From an uncultured Blastocatellia bacterium (GTDB lineage: Bacteria > Acidobacteriota > Blastocatellia > HR10), in NCBI GenBank assembly GCA_937934295.1, contig CALHAI010000005.1, positions 1-64,000 on the forward strand: a stretch of DNA of 64,000 nucleotides. Reading direction: 5' to 3'. Position 1 is the stretch's first letter. The number at the start of each line of letters is the position of its first letter. The position numbers and the translations under genes are program-made. The notes below the pieces were generated by a model. That model was not told where the DNA came from, did not search any database, and saw only the letters and a program-made list of their open reading frames with translations. Shown piece after piece: positions 1-8,705 of the stretch.

Positions 1-167
1 AAGGCAGCTCCCGCGATGGCGTTGCACGCGGCGTTGAACCGCTTCATCGTCTCCAAGAGCGCGAGAAACTGCTCGGGCGTCGGTTGGAGCTTGCCTCTCA
101 GCGCCTGAAGGCAGGGGCCCGCCAGGTGGCGATATCGGTGATGACGAGGGCAGAGCTGTCTGTCCAT
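1..167 (-). mobile_element. tnpB: N-terminal part of IS200/IS605-family TnpB (OrfB), runs off the left edge
   Basis: Manual reverse-complement translation from ATG at 167: MDRQLCPRHHRYRHLAGPCLQALRGKLQPTPEQFLALLETMKRFNAACNAIAGAA; the 'KLQPTPEQ..LLETM.RFNAACN' block is typical of TnpB N-termini. Confidence 0.6.
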
Positions 168-183
168 GATCTCGAGATGAGGC

Positions 184-1056
184 TTATGTGAGGCGGGATT
201 CGATTTCTCTCACAATCCGGGCTGTTCGCTCGAAGGCGTCTGGGGAAACCGACAGGGACGTGACGCCCAATTGCAACAACGAAGCCACCAGCTCCGGACG
301 CCGCGATGGGGCATCGCCACACACGCAGCATTCCATAGCCCTCTCGTGACAAGCGCGCGCAACTCGCTCGAGGGCGCATCTCACCGCTTCATCCTGCTCA
401 TCCCAAAGGGGGATCAAACGCGGATTATCTCGATCCACGCCGAGGATGAGTTGCGTGAGATCGTTGGTTCCAATGGAGACGCCGTCTACAAGCGGAAGGA
501 ATCGCTCGATGAGGAAGACGACCGAGGGCACTTCGACCATGAGCCAAAGGGGGATGCCTATCTCGCCTACTCCCTCTTCGCGCAGGATCTCGCGACAGGC
601 GAGCAGCTCTGACACCGATCGAACGAAAGGGAGCATGAGACGAAGATTCGTCCAGCCCATCTCATAGACGCGTCGCACAGCACGCAATTGGAGACGGAAC
701 GGCTCGGGGTCATACAAATAGCGACGACAGCCTCGCAATCCGAGCGCCGGGTTCTCCTCCAGCTCCTCGAACTCCTGGCCTCCGCGCAAGCCGCGACATT
801 CGTTCGACTTCAGATCGAGCGTCCGAAAAGTGACCGGACGCGGCCAGAAGCAGCGCGCGACCTCAGCTAAGCCTTCGGCGAAAACCCGAATGAAGGCCTC
901 CGCTCCTCCCTCGGCAAGGAGTTTCCTGGGGTGGACTCCGAGCGCAAGGATGAGGAACTCGGAACGCAGGAGTCCGACACCATGGGCCGGGAGATCAGCG
1001 TATTGAGCCGCCAGTTGAGGGAAGCTCAGGTTCAAATAGATCTTCATGGAGCTCAC
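184..1056 (-). CDS. PEP-synthase-like C-terminal PEP/pyruvate-binding TIM-barrel domain as a stand-alone protein
   Basis: GVGLLRSEFLI, DLKSNEC, EENPALGLRG, NLRLMLPFVRS, GVSIGTNDLTQLILGVDRDN, CVCGDAPS: PpsA C-terminal domain motifs including the Cys-containing loop. Confidence 0.9.
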   Translation of the reverse strand: MSSMKIYLNLSFPQLAAQYADLPAHGVGLLRSEFLILALGVHPRKLLAEGGAEAFIRVFAEGLAEVARCFWPRPVTFRTLDLKSNECRGLRGGQEFEELEENPALGLRGCRRYLYDPEPFRLQLRAVRRVYEMGWTNLRLMLPFVRSVSELLACREILREEGVGEIGIPLWLMVEVPSVVFLIERFLPLVDGVSIGTNDLTQLILGVDRDNPRLIPLWDEQDEAVRCALERVARACHERAMECCVCGDAPSRRPELVASLLQLGVTSLSVSPDAFERTARIVREIESRLT

Positions 1057-1418
1057 TCTTCGAGGAAGATCTCCCCTTCAGCCGTGAATCGCACGCGACG
1101 CCCTTCCAACGCCTCCACGCCTTCGACGCGGCTCCCCATCACGCACGGGAGATCGAACTCCCGCGCGACGATCGCCAAATGCGACGTGATCCCTCCAGAA
1201 GCGCAGATGATCCCTCGAATCTTCGGCAGAATCGGCGTGATCGCCGTCACCGATGCCGACGGCGTGAACACGATTGTCTCCGAGAGATCGCTCTCCATCA
1301 GGCGCAAAACATCCTCAATGGCCTCGACCCTTCGCAGAATGCCGACGGCCCCTCGCCCACAGATCAGCTCTCCTTCCCCGATCTTTCGCATCTCCACCCT
1401 CCTGATAGTGCGCCTCAT
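1053..1418 (-). CDS. PEP-utilising swivelling phosphohistidine domain as a stand-alone protein
   Basis: GIICASGGITSHLAIVAREFDLPCVMG (phosphohistidine motif); start at 1418 gives 4-nt overlaps with both neighbours. Confidence 0.88.
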   Translation of the reverse strand: MRRTIRRVEMRKIGEGELICGRGAVGILRRVEAIEDVLRLMESDLSETIVFTPSASVTAITPILPKIRGIICASGGITSHLAIVAREFDLPCVMGSRVEGVEALEGRRVRFTAEGEIFLEE

Positions 1419-3673
1419 CCGAGATCGAGTTGAAGGTCCCACAAAGGCGCGTCCGAGGATCGCGCCAGCTCCGTCTCCAAAAGCGCTCCGCACTCCGGAC
1501 AGTAATAGTGCCGCCACTCGATGGCTTCCTCGACGTAGTGCTTCGGATCGAGAATGTGCGGGTTGGCTTCCTGGAGTGGGAACTGCTTCTGCAGACATCC
1601 GAGCTTATAGTTCTCCGTCGCCGACGCCAACGGGTGATCACAGTACCGGCACCGAATCCATCCCTGGATAAGCTTTAAGCCCTCCGCCAGAGGACGCGCC
1701 TCCGGCTCATCGGTCGCCGTCTGCGGCTTCGGCTCACGTCCGATGCGCTGACGGCGCATCTCCAGGCGCAACCGCTCCGTCTCCGAGCAGACGACGGCCC
1801 CCACCTCATCGAGTACAACCCCATAAGCCTGCCGTGCCCACTCTCGTGTGATGCGCCCCTGGCGATAGTCCTCCGCCACCCACTCGGGATCACGCCGCAA
1901 TGGATCCCCATATCCCCCCGCCGACGCCCACGACATGAGGAAAACGTCGTCGGGGTTTTGAACGATATTGAACGCCTTCGGCGGGATCAGCTCCACTGTC
2001 CCGTCCAAAGCCTCTGCACGATCGGGCACTCGCCCGGCTGACATCAACTCTCGCGCACGTGTCCTTCGAACCAGAGTATAGCGCGTCGTCGAAGTAGGAA
2101 ACCCTCCGAAAAGCCCAGGCCCTGGCACCGCGCAATGCCCTGTCGCCGTGAAAAGTGAGATCCGATCCGTCCCATGTGGGATGAAGGCCAATTCCGCCGC
2201 GTTTCCGCCGCGGAACTTCCCCGCCCCTCCCGAATCCGGCAACTCGCGACGCCAGAGATAGAGGATCGGGTAGAACCACTCACTCTCCTCAACGTTCGGC
2301 ATGGTGCTTTGCAGATCCCAGGGCCATCCCCCTGTGTCCACGCCATCGCGCCAAGAGAGTCCGGCCAACGCGGCTCCCACCGGATCGAGCAGGAACGAGA
2401 CATAGGGCGCGCCACGTTGATTCACGCCGCTCAACGCCGCGATGGGATACATCGGCGCGCCCATGCAGCTTTGCACCTCCGTCCGTAATTCCGGATCGTT
2501 CGAGCAGGCAAGCATCTTCGAGATCACAAGCCCCGAGAGGGCGATCGTTTGAAGGAGCGTGAGGGCAGGAGCTGCGCTCACCGCTGCCGGGAAAAGAGCG
2601 CAGGTGAGCGTGCCGGGCTGAACTTCGAATTCCACGTGACGATAGGCCCCCTCGACGACGAACATCTGATCGAAGAGCATCTGTGCCGAGACCATCGCCA
2701 TGATGGCCCCTCGCCAGGCGACGAGCGTACAATTAAGCGTGCCCGCCTGCGGATCCGTCCCCTCATTAGAGAAGAGCAATTGATCTCCCCGTTTGGTGAG
2801 CGTCAAACAATTTCGATACACGTGCCGATCGTCCGGGTGCGCCCACTCCACCCATCCAACGGCGCGCCATGTCCCGTCGGGGATGGTCTCCAATCGCCGT
2901 ACGAAGGCTTTCTCCGAATCATCCTGCAACTTGCGCATGACCCCCTTGACGGTCGCCGCCCCATATCGGGCGAGCAGTTGCTTGATCCGCTCGCGTGCTA
3001 CATGGCAGCCAGCGATCTCCGCCCGCAAATCCAAGGCGACCAACTCCGGCATCCGCGACCGGCGAATGTACTCCTCTTCGAGGTCTCGACGCAGCCGCCC
3101 GCGCTCGACGATCTTGATCGGCGGAATACATCCGGCCTCCCAGTAAACATCTAAAGCCATAGGATTGAATCCCCCGGGCGCCGTTCCGCCGAGGTCCCAT
3201 TGATGGAGGGTGTTCCCCACCCAACAGAACAGTTCCCCCTCCCAGAAGACAGGTGCGATCAGCGTCACATCGGATTGATGCGTCGCCCCAATCCACGGAT
3301 CGTTCGTCAGGAAGACATCGCCCTCCTCGATCCCCGGGTTCTCCGAACGATACTCCAGCGTCCATTTCACCGCCGAACTGGTCGCTGAGGAGAGATACTG
3401 CAAGAACGGGCCGAAGAAGATGAAATCCCCCCTCTCGTCCAGAAGACACGGATTGAAATCATGCCCATAAGCGCAAATGGGCGAGCCGGAGATCTTCATG
3501 ATCGTCACACCGTGCTCGACGTTGATGTTCCACAAAGCATGGCGAATGACTTCGTACGTGATCGGATCAATCCGTTCGGCCGCCTCCGTATGCAATTTCA
3601 GTCCAGGAGCGATCTGCAACTCCCGACCGTAAACGTACGGATATTGACGACCATCCCATTGCGCTGACGACAT
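1415..3673 (-). CDS. Hydantoinase B/acetone-acetophenone carboxylase-type subunit with C-terminal zinc-ribbon-like tail
   Basis: HyuB family sequence (ITYEVIRHALWNI, GDVFLTNDPWIGATHQSDV, CRGGNAAE-like region) plus C-terminal CRYCDH...YYCPECGALLE. Confidence 0.9.
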   Translation of the reverse strand: MSSAQWDGRQYPYVYGRELQIAPGLKLHTEAAERIDPITYEVIRHALWNINVEHGVTIMKISGSPICAYGHDFNPCLLDERGDFIFFGPFLQYLSSATSSAVKWTLEYRSENPGIEEGDVFLTNDPWIGATHQSDVTLIAPVFWEGELFCWVGNTLHQWDLGGTAPGGFNPMALDVYWEAGCIPPIKIVERGRLRRDLEEEYIRRSRMPELVALDLRAEIAGCHVARERIKQLLARYGAATVKGVMRKLQDDSEKAFVRRLETIPDGTWRAVGWVEWAHPDDRHVYRNCLTLTKRGDQLLFSNEGTDPQAGTLNCTLVAWRGAIMAMVSAQMLFDQMFVVEGAYRHVEFEVQPGTLTCALFPAAVSAAPALTLLQTIALSGLVISKMLACSNDPELRTEVQSCMGAPMYPIAALSGVNQRGAPYVSFLLDPVGAALAGLSWRDGVDTGGWPWDLQSTMPNVEESEWFYPILYLWRRELPDSGGAGKFRGGNAAELAFIPHGTDRISLFTATGHCAVPGPGLFGGFPTSTTRYTLVRRTRARELMSAGRVPDRAEALDGTVELIPPKAFNIVQNPDDVFLMSWASAGGYGDPLRRDPEWVAEDYRQGRITREWARQAYGVVLDEVGAVVCSETERLRLEMRRQRIGREPKPQTATDEPEARPLAEGLKLIQGWIRCRYCDHPLASATENYKLGCLQKQFPLQEANPHILDPKHYVEEAIEWRHYYCPECGALLETELARSSDAPLWDLQLDLG

Positions 3674-3692
3674 AGGCGTTCCTCCTTCCCGT

Positions 3693-5858
3693 TCACGAAA
3701 GAGTCAGGATGAAATTCCCATAGGCATCGACCGTGAGGAGGCTGCCCGGCCGCACGACGATCGTTGTCACAGGCAGCTCGATGACCGCTGGGCCTTCGAT
3801 CACCACTCCCGGTGGAACATCTTCCCCGGCGAAGATCGGCGTCCGTTGGTGCCGTCCGAGTTCCCGCCAATAGACCTCGCGTCGCCATCTGGGTGTGACC
3901 TTCCCCACCACGTGCCCGAAGGCCCCCTCCTTCATCCCGCGCGGACCGATGCGACCGAGGGCGACCACGCGCAATAGACCGATCTCCATTCCCGCCGCCG
4001 TGAACGCCGAGCCCCGTCCATAGAGCGTTTCGTACTTCTGAACGAATACCCGCTCCAGCTCACGCATATCCTCATCACTCAATATCCCCCCAGGGACGGG
4101 GACCTCAACCCGATGGATCTGAAGACGGAACTTCATCTCGGCGAAGCGCTGAAGGATCATGCGGTCCTCGGGAACCCCTTCTTCGTGAAGTTGCCGGCGC
4201 GCTTGCTCCTCCAATTCGAGGAAGATCTCCATGACGCGTCCAGCTTCACATGGTGCGACGAGCAACTCCGCTTTCTCATACACATGTTGAATGTCGGTTG
4301 AGAGGATGCCGAAGGCCGACCAGGTCGAAGCCAGGGCCCCGCCCGGGACGACGACCGTGCGACATCCCAACTCTCGCGCATAGGCGACGGCATGGGCCCC
4401 GGCCGCCCCGCCATACGCATAAATGACAAAGTCGCGCGGATCATACCCTCGCTGAATCGTCATCTGCCGGATGAGGTCGGCCATGTGCGTCTCCACGATC
4501 CGCGTGGCTCCATCCGCTGCCTCTAGAACGTCTAAACCAAGCGGCCCGGCCACCGCCTGCATGGCTCGACGCGCGGCCTCGCGATCAAGCGTGAGCCGAC
4601 CGCCCAAGAAGAAGTCCGGATTGTAATAGCCGAGAAGCAGATCAGCATCCGTCACCGTAGGCCGCGTGTTCCCCCGCCCATAACAGGCCGGTCCCGGATC
4701 CGCTCCTGCCGATTCGGGGCCGACCTTCATAGTTCCACTCAGCTCATCAATCCAGATGATGGATCCACCCCCAGCGCCTATTGAGACGATGTCCAACCGC
4801 GGCATGAAGAACGTGTAGTGATGGAGCGTCGTCTCGGAGGCCGAGAGCGGTCGCCCTTCGGCGATGAGGCCGACATCGAAGCTTGTTCCCCCCATGTCGG
4901 TGGCGATGACGTGCGAATGCCCAAGTTGTTCGGCCAGAAATCGGGACCCCATCAGTCCTCCCGCCGGCCCCGATCCGACCGTGAAGAGTGGCGCGCGCAC
5001 GATCGCCTCGGCCGGCGCTACCCCTCCTGAGGCCTGCATGATGAGCAACGGCCCTCGATATCCGAGGTCGCGCACCCGCTCCTGCACCCGGCGCACGTAG
5101 CGCGAGGTCTTCGGTCCGATGAAGCAATTGATCACCGTCGCCGCCGTCCGCTCGTACTCCCCCGGTTTGGCGATCAACTCGTGCGCGCACGTCACGAAGA
5201 GATCGGGAGCCATCTCCTGAACCATATGGCGCACTTCGCGTTCGTGAATGGGATTGACGAACCCCCAGAGAAATGCGATGGCGATCGCCTCGACCTGCTG
5301 TTCCAACAGCTCCTCGATAGCCCGTCGCGCTTCATCCCGATTCAATGGCACGATGACCTCGCCCCGCCAATCCACGCGCTCGCTCACTTCGCGAATGAGA
5401 CGGCGTGGGACGATCGGCTCCGGCTTCCGATGCCGTGAGACGTGCAAGAGTTTCTCGATCGGTAATCCGGCCGAGCGCCCGACCGAGCGCATGATGAGAA
5501 GCGCATCACCGTGTCCGCGCGTCGTGATCAGTCCCACGCGCGCCCCTTTCATCTCCACCACGGCATTCGTCCCGACCGTCGTCCCATGCAAGAGCCTGCG
5601 AGTGCGCGCCAGCAGCTCCGCGAGCGTGAGCCCAAACTGTTCGGCCGCGACCGAGAGCGCTGCGAAGAATCCCTCGGAGAAATCCCCCGGCGTTGAAGGG
5701 CTCTTGGCGAAGACCACGTTCCCTTCTGAATCACGCACGACGCAGTCGGTGAAGGTCCCGCCCGTGTCCACGGCACAGTAATATTCCCGCTCTTCCTTGG
5801 CGCGGCTTGAGCGCGCCGACTCCAAAATACTCACGACGTTTTCGCTCCTCATCGCCAT
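3693..5858 (-). CDS. Hydantoinase A/oxoprolinase family (ketone carboxylase ATPase-like subunit)
   Basis: YYCAVDTGGTFTDCVV, HGTTVGTNAVVEMKGARVGLITTRGHGD, ATDMGGTSFDVGLI, GGGSIIWID; start chosen at internal Met adjacent to upstream stop. Confidence 0.92.
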   Translation of the reverse strand: MAMRSENVVSILESARSSRAKEEREYYCAVDTGGTFTDCVVRDSEGNVVFAKSPSTPGDFSEGFFAALSVAAEQFGLTLAELLARTRRLLHGTTVGTNAVVEMKGARVGLITTRGHGDALLIMRSVGRSAGLPIEKLLHVSRHRKPEPIVPRRLIREVSERVDWRGEVIVPLNRDEARRAIEELLEQQVEAIAIAFLWGFVNPIHEREVRHMVQEMAPDLFVTCAHELIAKPGEYERTAATVINCFIGPKTSRYVRRVQERVRDLGYRGPLLIMQASGGVAPAEAIVRAPLFTVGSGPAGGLMGSRFLAEQLGHSHVIATDMGGTSFDVGLIAEGRPLSASETTLHHYTFFMPRLDIVSIGAGGGSIIWIDELSGTMKVGPESAGADPGPACYGRGNTRPTVTDADLLLGYYNPDFFLGGRLTLDREAARRAMQAVAGPLGLDVLEAADGATRIVETHMADLIRQMTIQRGYDPRDFVIYAYGGAAGAHAVAYARELGCRTVVVPGGALASTWSAFGILSTDIQHVYEKAELLVAPCEAGRVMEIFLELEEQARRQLHEEGVPEDRMILQRFAEMKFRLQIHRVEVPVPGGILSDEDMRELERVFVQKYETLYGRGSAFTAAGMEIGLLRVVALGRIGPRGMKEGAFGHVVGKVTPRWRREVYWRELGRHQRTPIFAGEDVPPGVVIEGPAVIELPVTTIVVRPGSLLTVDAYGNFILTLS

Positions 5859-5865
5859 CCTCGGC

Positions 5866-7017
5866 TCATAAAGAGATGGGGGAGAAGAACTCTTCCTCCG
5901 TCGTCGCCATGAATCGCCAGATCGACGGCGGTTCGGGCTCTTTGAGCAGTCGGCGGAGGAACGGAGCCGCCGCTTCCTCGAATGCTCGTCGAATCCGCTC
6001 ACCCGCCTCCACGCCAGCGATGTCGAAGAAGGCCTTCATGTGGTTCGCGAAAAGATGGAGACCATACTCGATCTTGAAGCGCGGCGACCAAGAGAGCGCT
6101 GCGCGGTATAGCTCCAGTTGCGCTTCAGCCGCGCAGCGTTCGATCTCCATAATCTCCTCGAAAGGAACAGCGCGCACCGCCCCCTCGTCGTAGGCGGTCA
6201 GGAGCGCACAAGCGCGCACGCGATCCGCATATTCCGCAGGCTCAATGTGTACTCCGCCGAAGAGATCGAATCGCACTGCCACCTCCCGAAGCGCGAGCAC
6301 GAGCGCCAGATTCGGATAACGGTTGCGCGCCCGCGTCCGCGCCCATGGCAGGTATGTATTCTGCAAGTCGGTGAATTCGCGGACAATGAGCACCTCTCGA
6401 TCGCCCGCATCATACGGCCCGTGCGCGAAGAGGCCATCTCGTTGCTCTCCATGCAGGATAAACGCATACAGCTCTAACGTCGCTGCCATCCGACGCAGGC
6501 GCTGAAACGTAGATGAATCCACCTCGACGAGATAGTCCCGCAGTGAAGCGATCGCCTCCAGCGGCAGGATCCGCATCGTCGCCTCCCGCTCATTCGGAAG
6601 GAGCCCTTCGGCCTCGCGATACGCCTGACAGACTCGCTGCCAAAACTCCACGACAAACCCAATCTGCTCCAGATCGTCCGCGGGAAAAGGCTCGCCCGGC
6701 TTCATCCCCAGATCGAGGATGTGTTGTTGACGTCCACCGAGATAACAACAAATGAGGATGCTCAAAGTGAGGAAGTTCGGACGCGCGCACAAGCGCCTCA
6801 TGCGCCGCCCGATCTCCTCAGGCGTGATGACCGAAGTCAACTCAGTGAGTAACGGATACGCCGTGCGATAAAGGCATTCCCATCCGAGCGAGGAGCGACG
6901 TGGCACATCGAAAAGCGCCGACTGCAAAAGCGCCCGCCGCTCCGATCGCATGAAGGCCTTCAGACTTCCGGAGACGATCCGGATATGGCGATTGAGCTCC
7001 TCGAGCGTCATCCCCAT
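5866..7017 (-). CDS. Uncharacterised protein, paralogue of the next gene (orphan family)
   Basis: Full-length 383 aa ORF in operon; shares HGPY, 'E....SPI' C-tail and overall length with 7027..8154. Confidence 0.8.
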   Translation of the reverse strand: MGMTLEELNRHIRIVSGSLKAFMRSERRALLQSALFDVPRRSSLGWECLYRTAYPLLTELTSVITPEEIGRRMRRLCARPNFLTLSILICCYLGGRQQHILDLGMKPGEPFPADDLEQIGFVVEFWQRVCQAYREAEGLLPNEREATMRILPLEAIASLRDYLVEVDSSTFQRLRRMAATLELYAFILHGEQRDGLFAHGPYDAGDREVLIVREFTDLQNTYLPWARTRARNRYPNLALVLALREVAVRFDLFGGVHIEPAEYADRVRACALLTAYDEGAVRAVPFEEIMEIERCAAEAQLELYRAALSWSPRFKIEYGLHLFANHMKAFFDIAGVEAGERIRRAFEEAAAPFLRRLLKEPEPPSIWRFMATTEEEFFSPISL

Positions 7018-7026
7018 CGTTCCCTC

Positions 7027-8154
7027 TCATACGATAGGGCTGTAGATCTCCCCTTCGGTCTCCGCAATATGGCGCAAAATGACCGGAGGTTCACCGGCGA
7101 GCAAGGCCTCCAGATGCCGATCTACACTCTCTTGGAAGCGTTCGCGGATCTGCTGATGAAAATCCGGCCCCAGGCCCGCGTGATCGCCGAAGATGCGAAG
7201 CAAATTCCCGTACAGCTCCGCCCCGTAGGCGATGCGGCGACGTTCATCCCACGCGAGAAAGCGCCGGTAGAGGTGTATCTGTGCGTCGGCCGCTTGCGCC
7301 GCAATCGCTTCCAATTCCTCAAGCGTTACGGGACGAACGCCCGCTTCCGTCGTCGTGAGGAGACCATAGGCGATGACATTTCGGCTATATTCTCTGGGCT
7401 CAGTCCAGAGCGAGCCGAAGAGGCCGATCCGCACCGTGACGTCCCTCAAACGCATGAGGCACGCCAGATGCGCAATGGGGAGCCACACGGACTCATCCGC
7501 CCAGGAATAGAATTCGTCTCGCAATCCCACTTGTTCCTTAACAAGCAGATACGTGCCATCCGACAACGGATAGGGTCCATGGTGGAAGATCCCCACGCGC
7601 GCTTCGCCATTGAAGACGAAGGTGAAGAGATCGAGCGTCGCCAGTGCGCGATGCAAGCGTCGGCGCCGCTCCTCCTCCGGTTCAGGATGGAGTGCCGGAA
7701 GGAGCGCTTCAACCGCCTGGTCTTCTAATATCGGTAATGTGAAACCGCTCTCTTCCGGTAAGAGCCAACCATCCCGACGATAGGCGGAGAGAAACCGCAC
7801 CCAGAAGTCTAAGAGGAAGGTGATCTCATCCGCTTCTTCCCTCACCCAGTGGCCGAGCAGTCGCTTTTGTTCGCGTCCGTTCAAGTAACCGAGTAACAGC
7901 GAATTAATGTGGATCTCATTCGGTCGCGCGCCGAGCCGCTTCGCCCGATGTGCCAACGCTTCTGGAGGCATGTGCTCGGTGACGCGCCGCAACAGTGGCA
8001 CCAGGTTCTCGACGTAACAGTAACTCCCCAAGATCAACCGCCCCGGCAGATGAAAAAGAGGGGAGAGCATCCGCGAGCGCTGCTGCGCGCGGAAGAACTC
8101 GCGAACGCTCTCTCCAAACCGATGAAGCAACGTATTGATATACGCCCGTTCCAT
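7027..8154 (-). CDS. Uncharacterised protein, paralogue of 5866..7017
   Basis: 375 aa ORF; FNGEARVGIFHHGPY / ILHGEQRDGLFAHGPY and AETEGEIYSPI / ATTEEEFFSPI alignable between the two. Confidence 0.8.
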   Translation of the reverse strand: MERAYINTLLHRFGESVREFFRAQQRSRMLSPLFHLPGRLILGSYCYVENLVPLLRRVTEHMPPEALAHRAKRLGARPNEIHINSLLLGYLNGREQKRLLGHWVREEADEITFLLDFWVRFLSAYRRDGWLLPEESGFTLPILEDQAVEALLPALHPEPEEERRRRLHRALATLDLFTFVFNGEARVGIFHHGPYPLSDGTYLLVKEQVGLRDEFYSWADESVWLPIAHLACLMRLRDVTVRIGLFGSLWTEPREYSRNVIAYGLLTTTEAGVRPVTLEELEAIAAQAADAQIHLYRRFLAWDERRRIAYGAELYGNLLRIFGDHAGLGPDFHQQIRERFQESVDRHLEALLAGEPPVILRHIAETEGEIYSPIV

Positions 8155-8179
8155 CGCCTCTTCTCGATTCGCCGGAACC

Positions 8180-8690
8180 TAGACGCGAGCCATCTGTCCC
8201 AGCGTGGACCCGGCATGCCCACCCCAGCGAGGCTGAAAGCGGAAAAAGGCGATTGCGACAAAGGGGGCGAAGAACCGATCTAATAGGACACCACACGCGA
8301 CCCTCCCCACAAGAAGAGCTACACCGAAAACAGACATCGCCCAAGCCGCTTGTTCAGCCGATAGGCCTCGATCTAAAGGCAATGGTCCAAGGTGAATCAT
8401 AATCCCGAACGCTGCCAAAGAGGGCGGTGGCCGGGAGGATGACTCGGCGCGCCCCCCAGCGATCCACGAGCTTTCCAATCACAGGAGAACACACAGTCAT
8501 AGCCAAGAGGGAGTCGAATACGCTGAAGCGCTCTCCGCACGATCCCGGTTGAACTCTTCGACCAGCGAATTCAATCTCAAAGGTGATTCCGGCAAGAGGA
8601 CCGAAGCTAATATGCTACGGCCGCCGCCAGGACGATCACCCATCCGTAGAGGATCGCTACCGCCGCATTCCCCACAAGTAGTGGCTTGGA
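8180..8690 (-). pseudogene. MFS transporter pseudogene
   Basis: MFS-like segments in different minus frames: YGWVIVLAAAVAY, FGPLAGITFEIEFA, FDSLLAMTVCSPVIGKLVDRWGARRVILPATALFG, FGIMIHLGPLPLDRGLSAEQAAWAMSVFGVALLVGRVACGVLLDRFF. Confidence 0.75.
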
Positions 8691-8705
8691 TAGTCAAACG
8701 GCTGT

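Noticed and set aside
8179-8697. Two small MFS-like ORFs as separate transporter half-proteins
   Set aside because: Segments fall in several frames with stops; best explained as one decayed gene.
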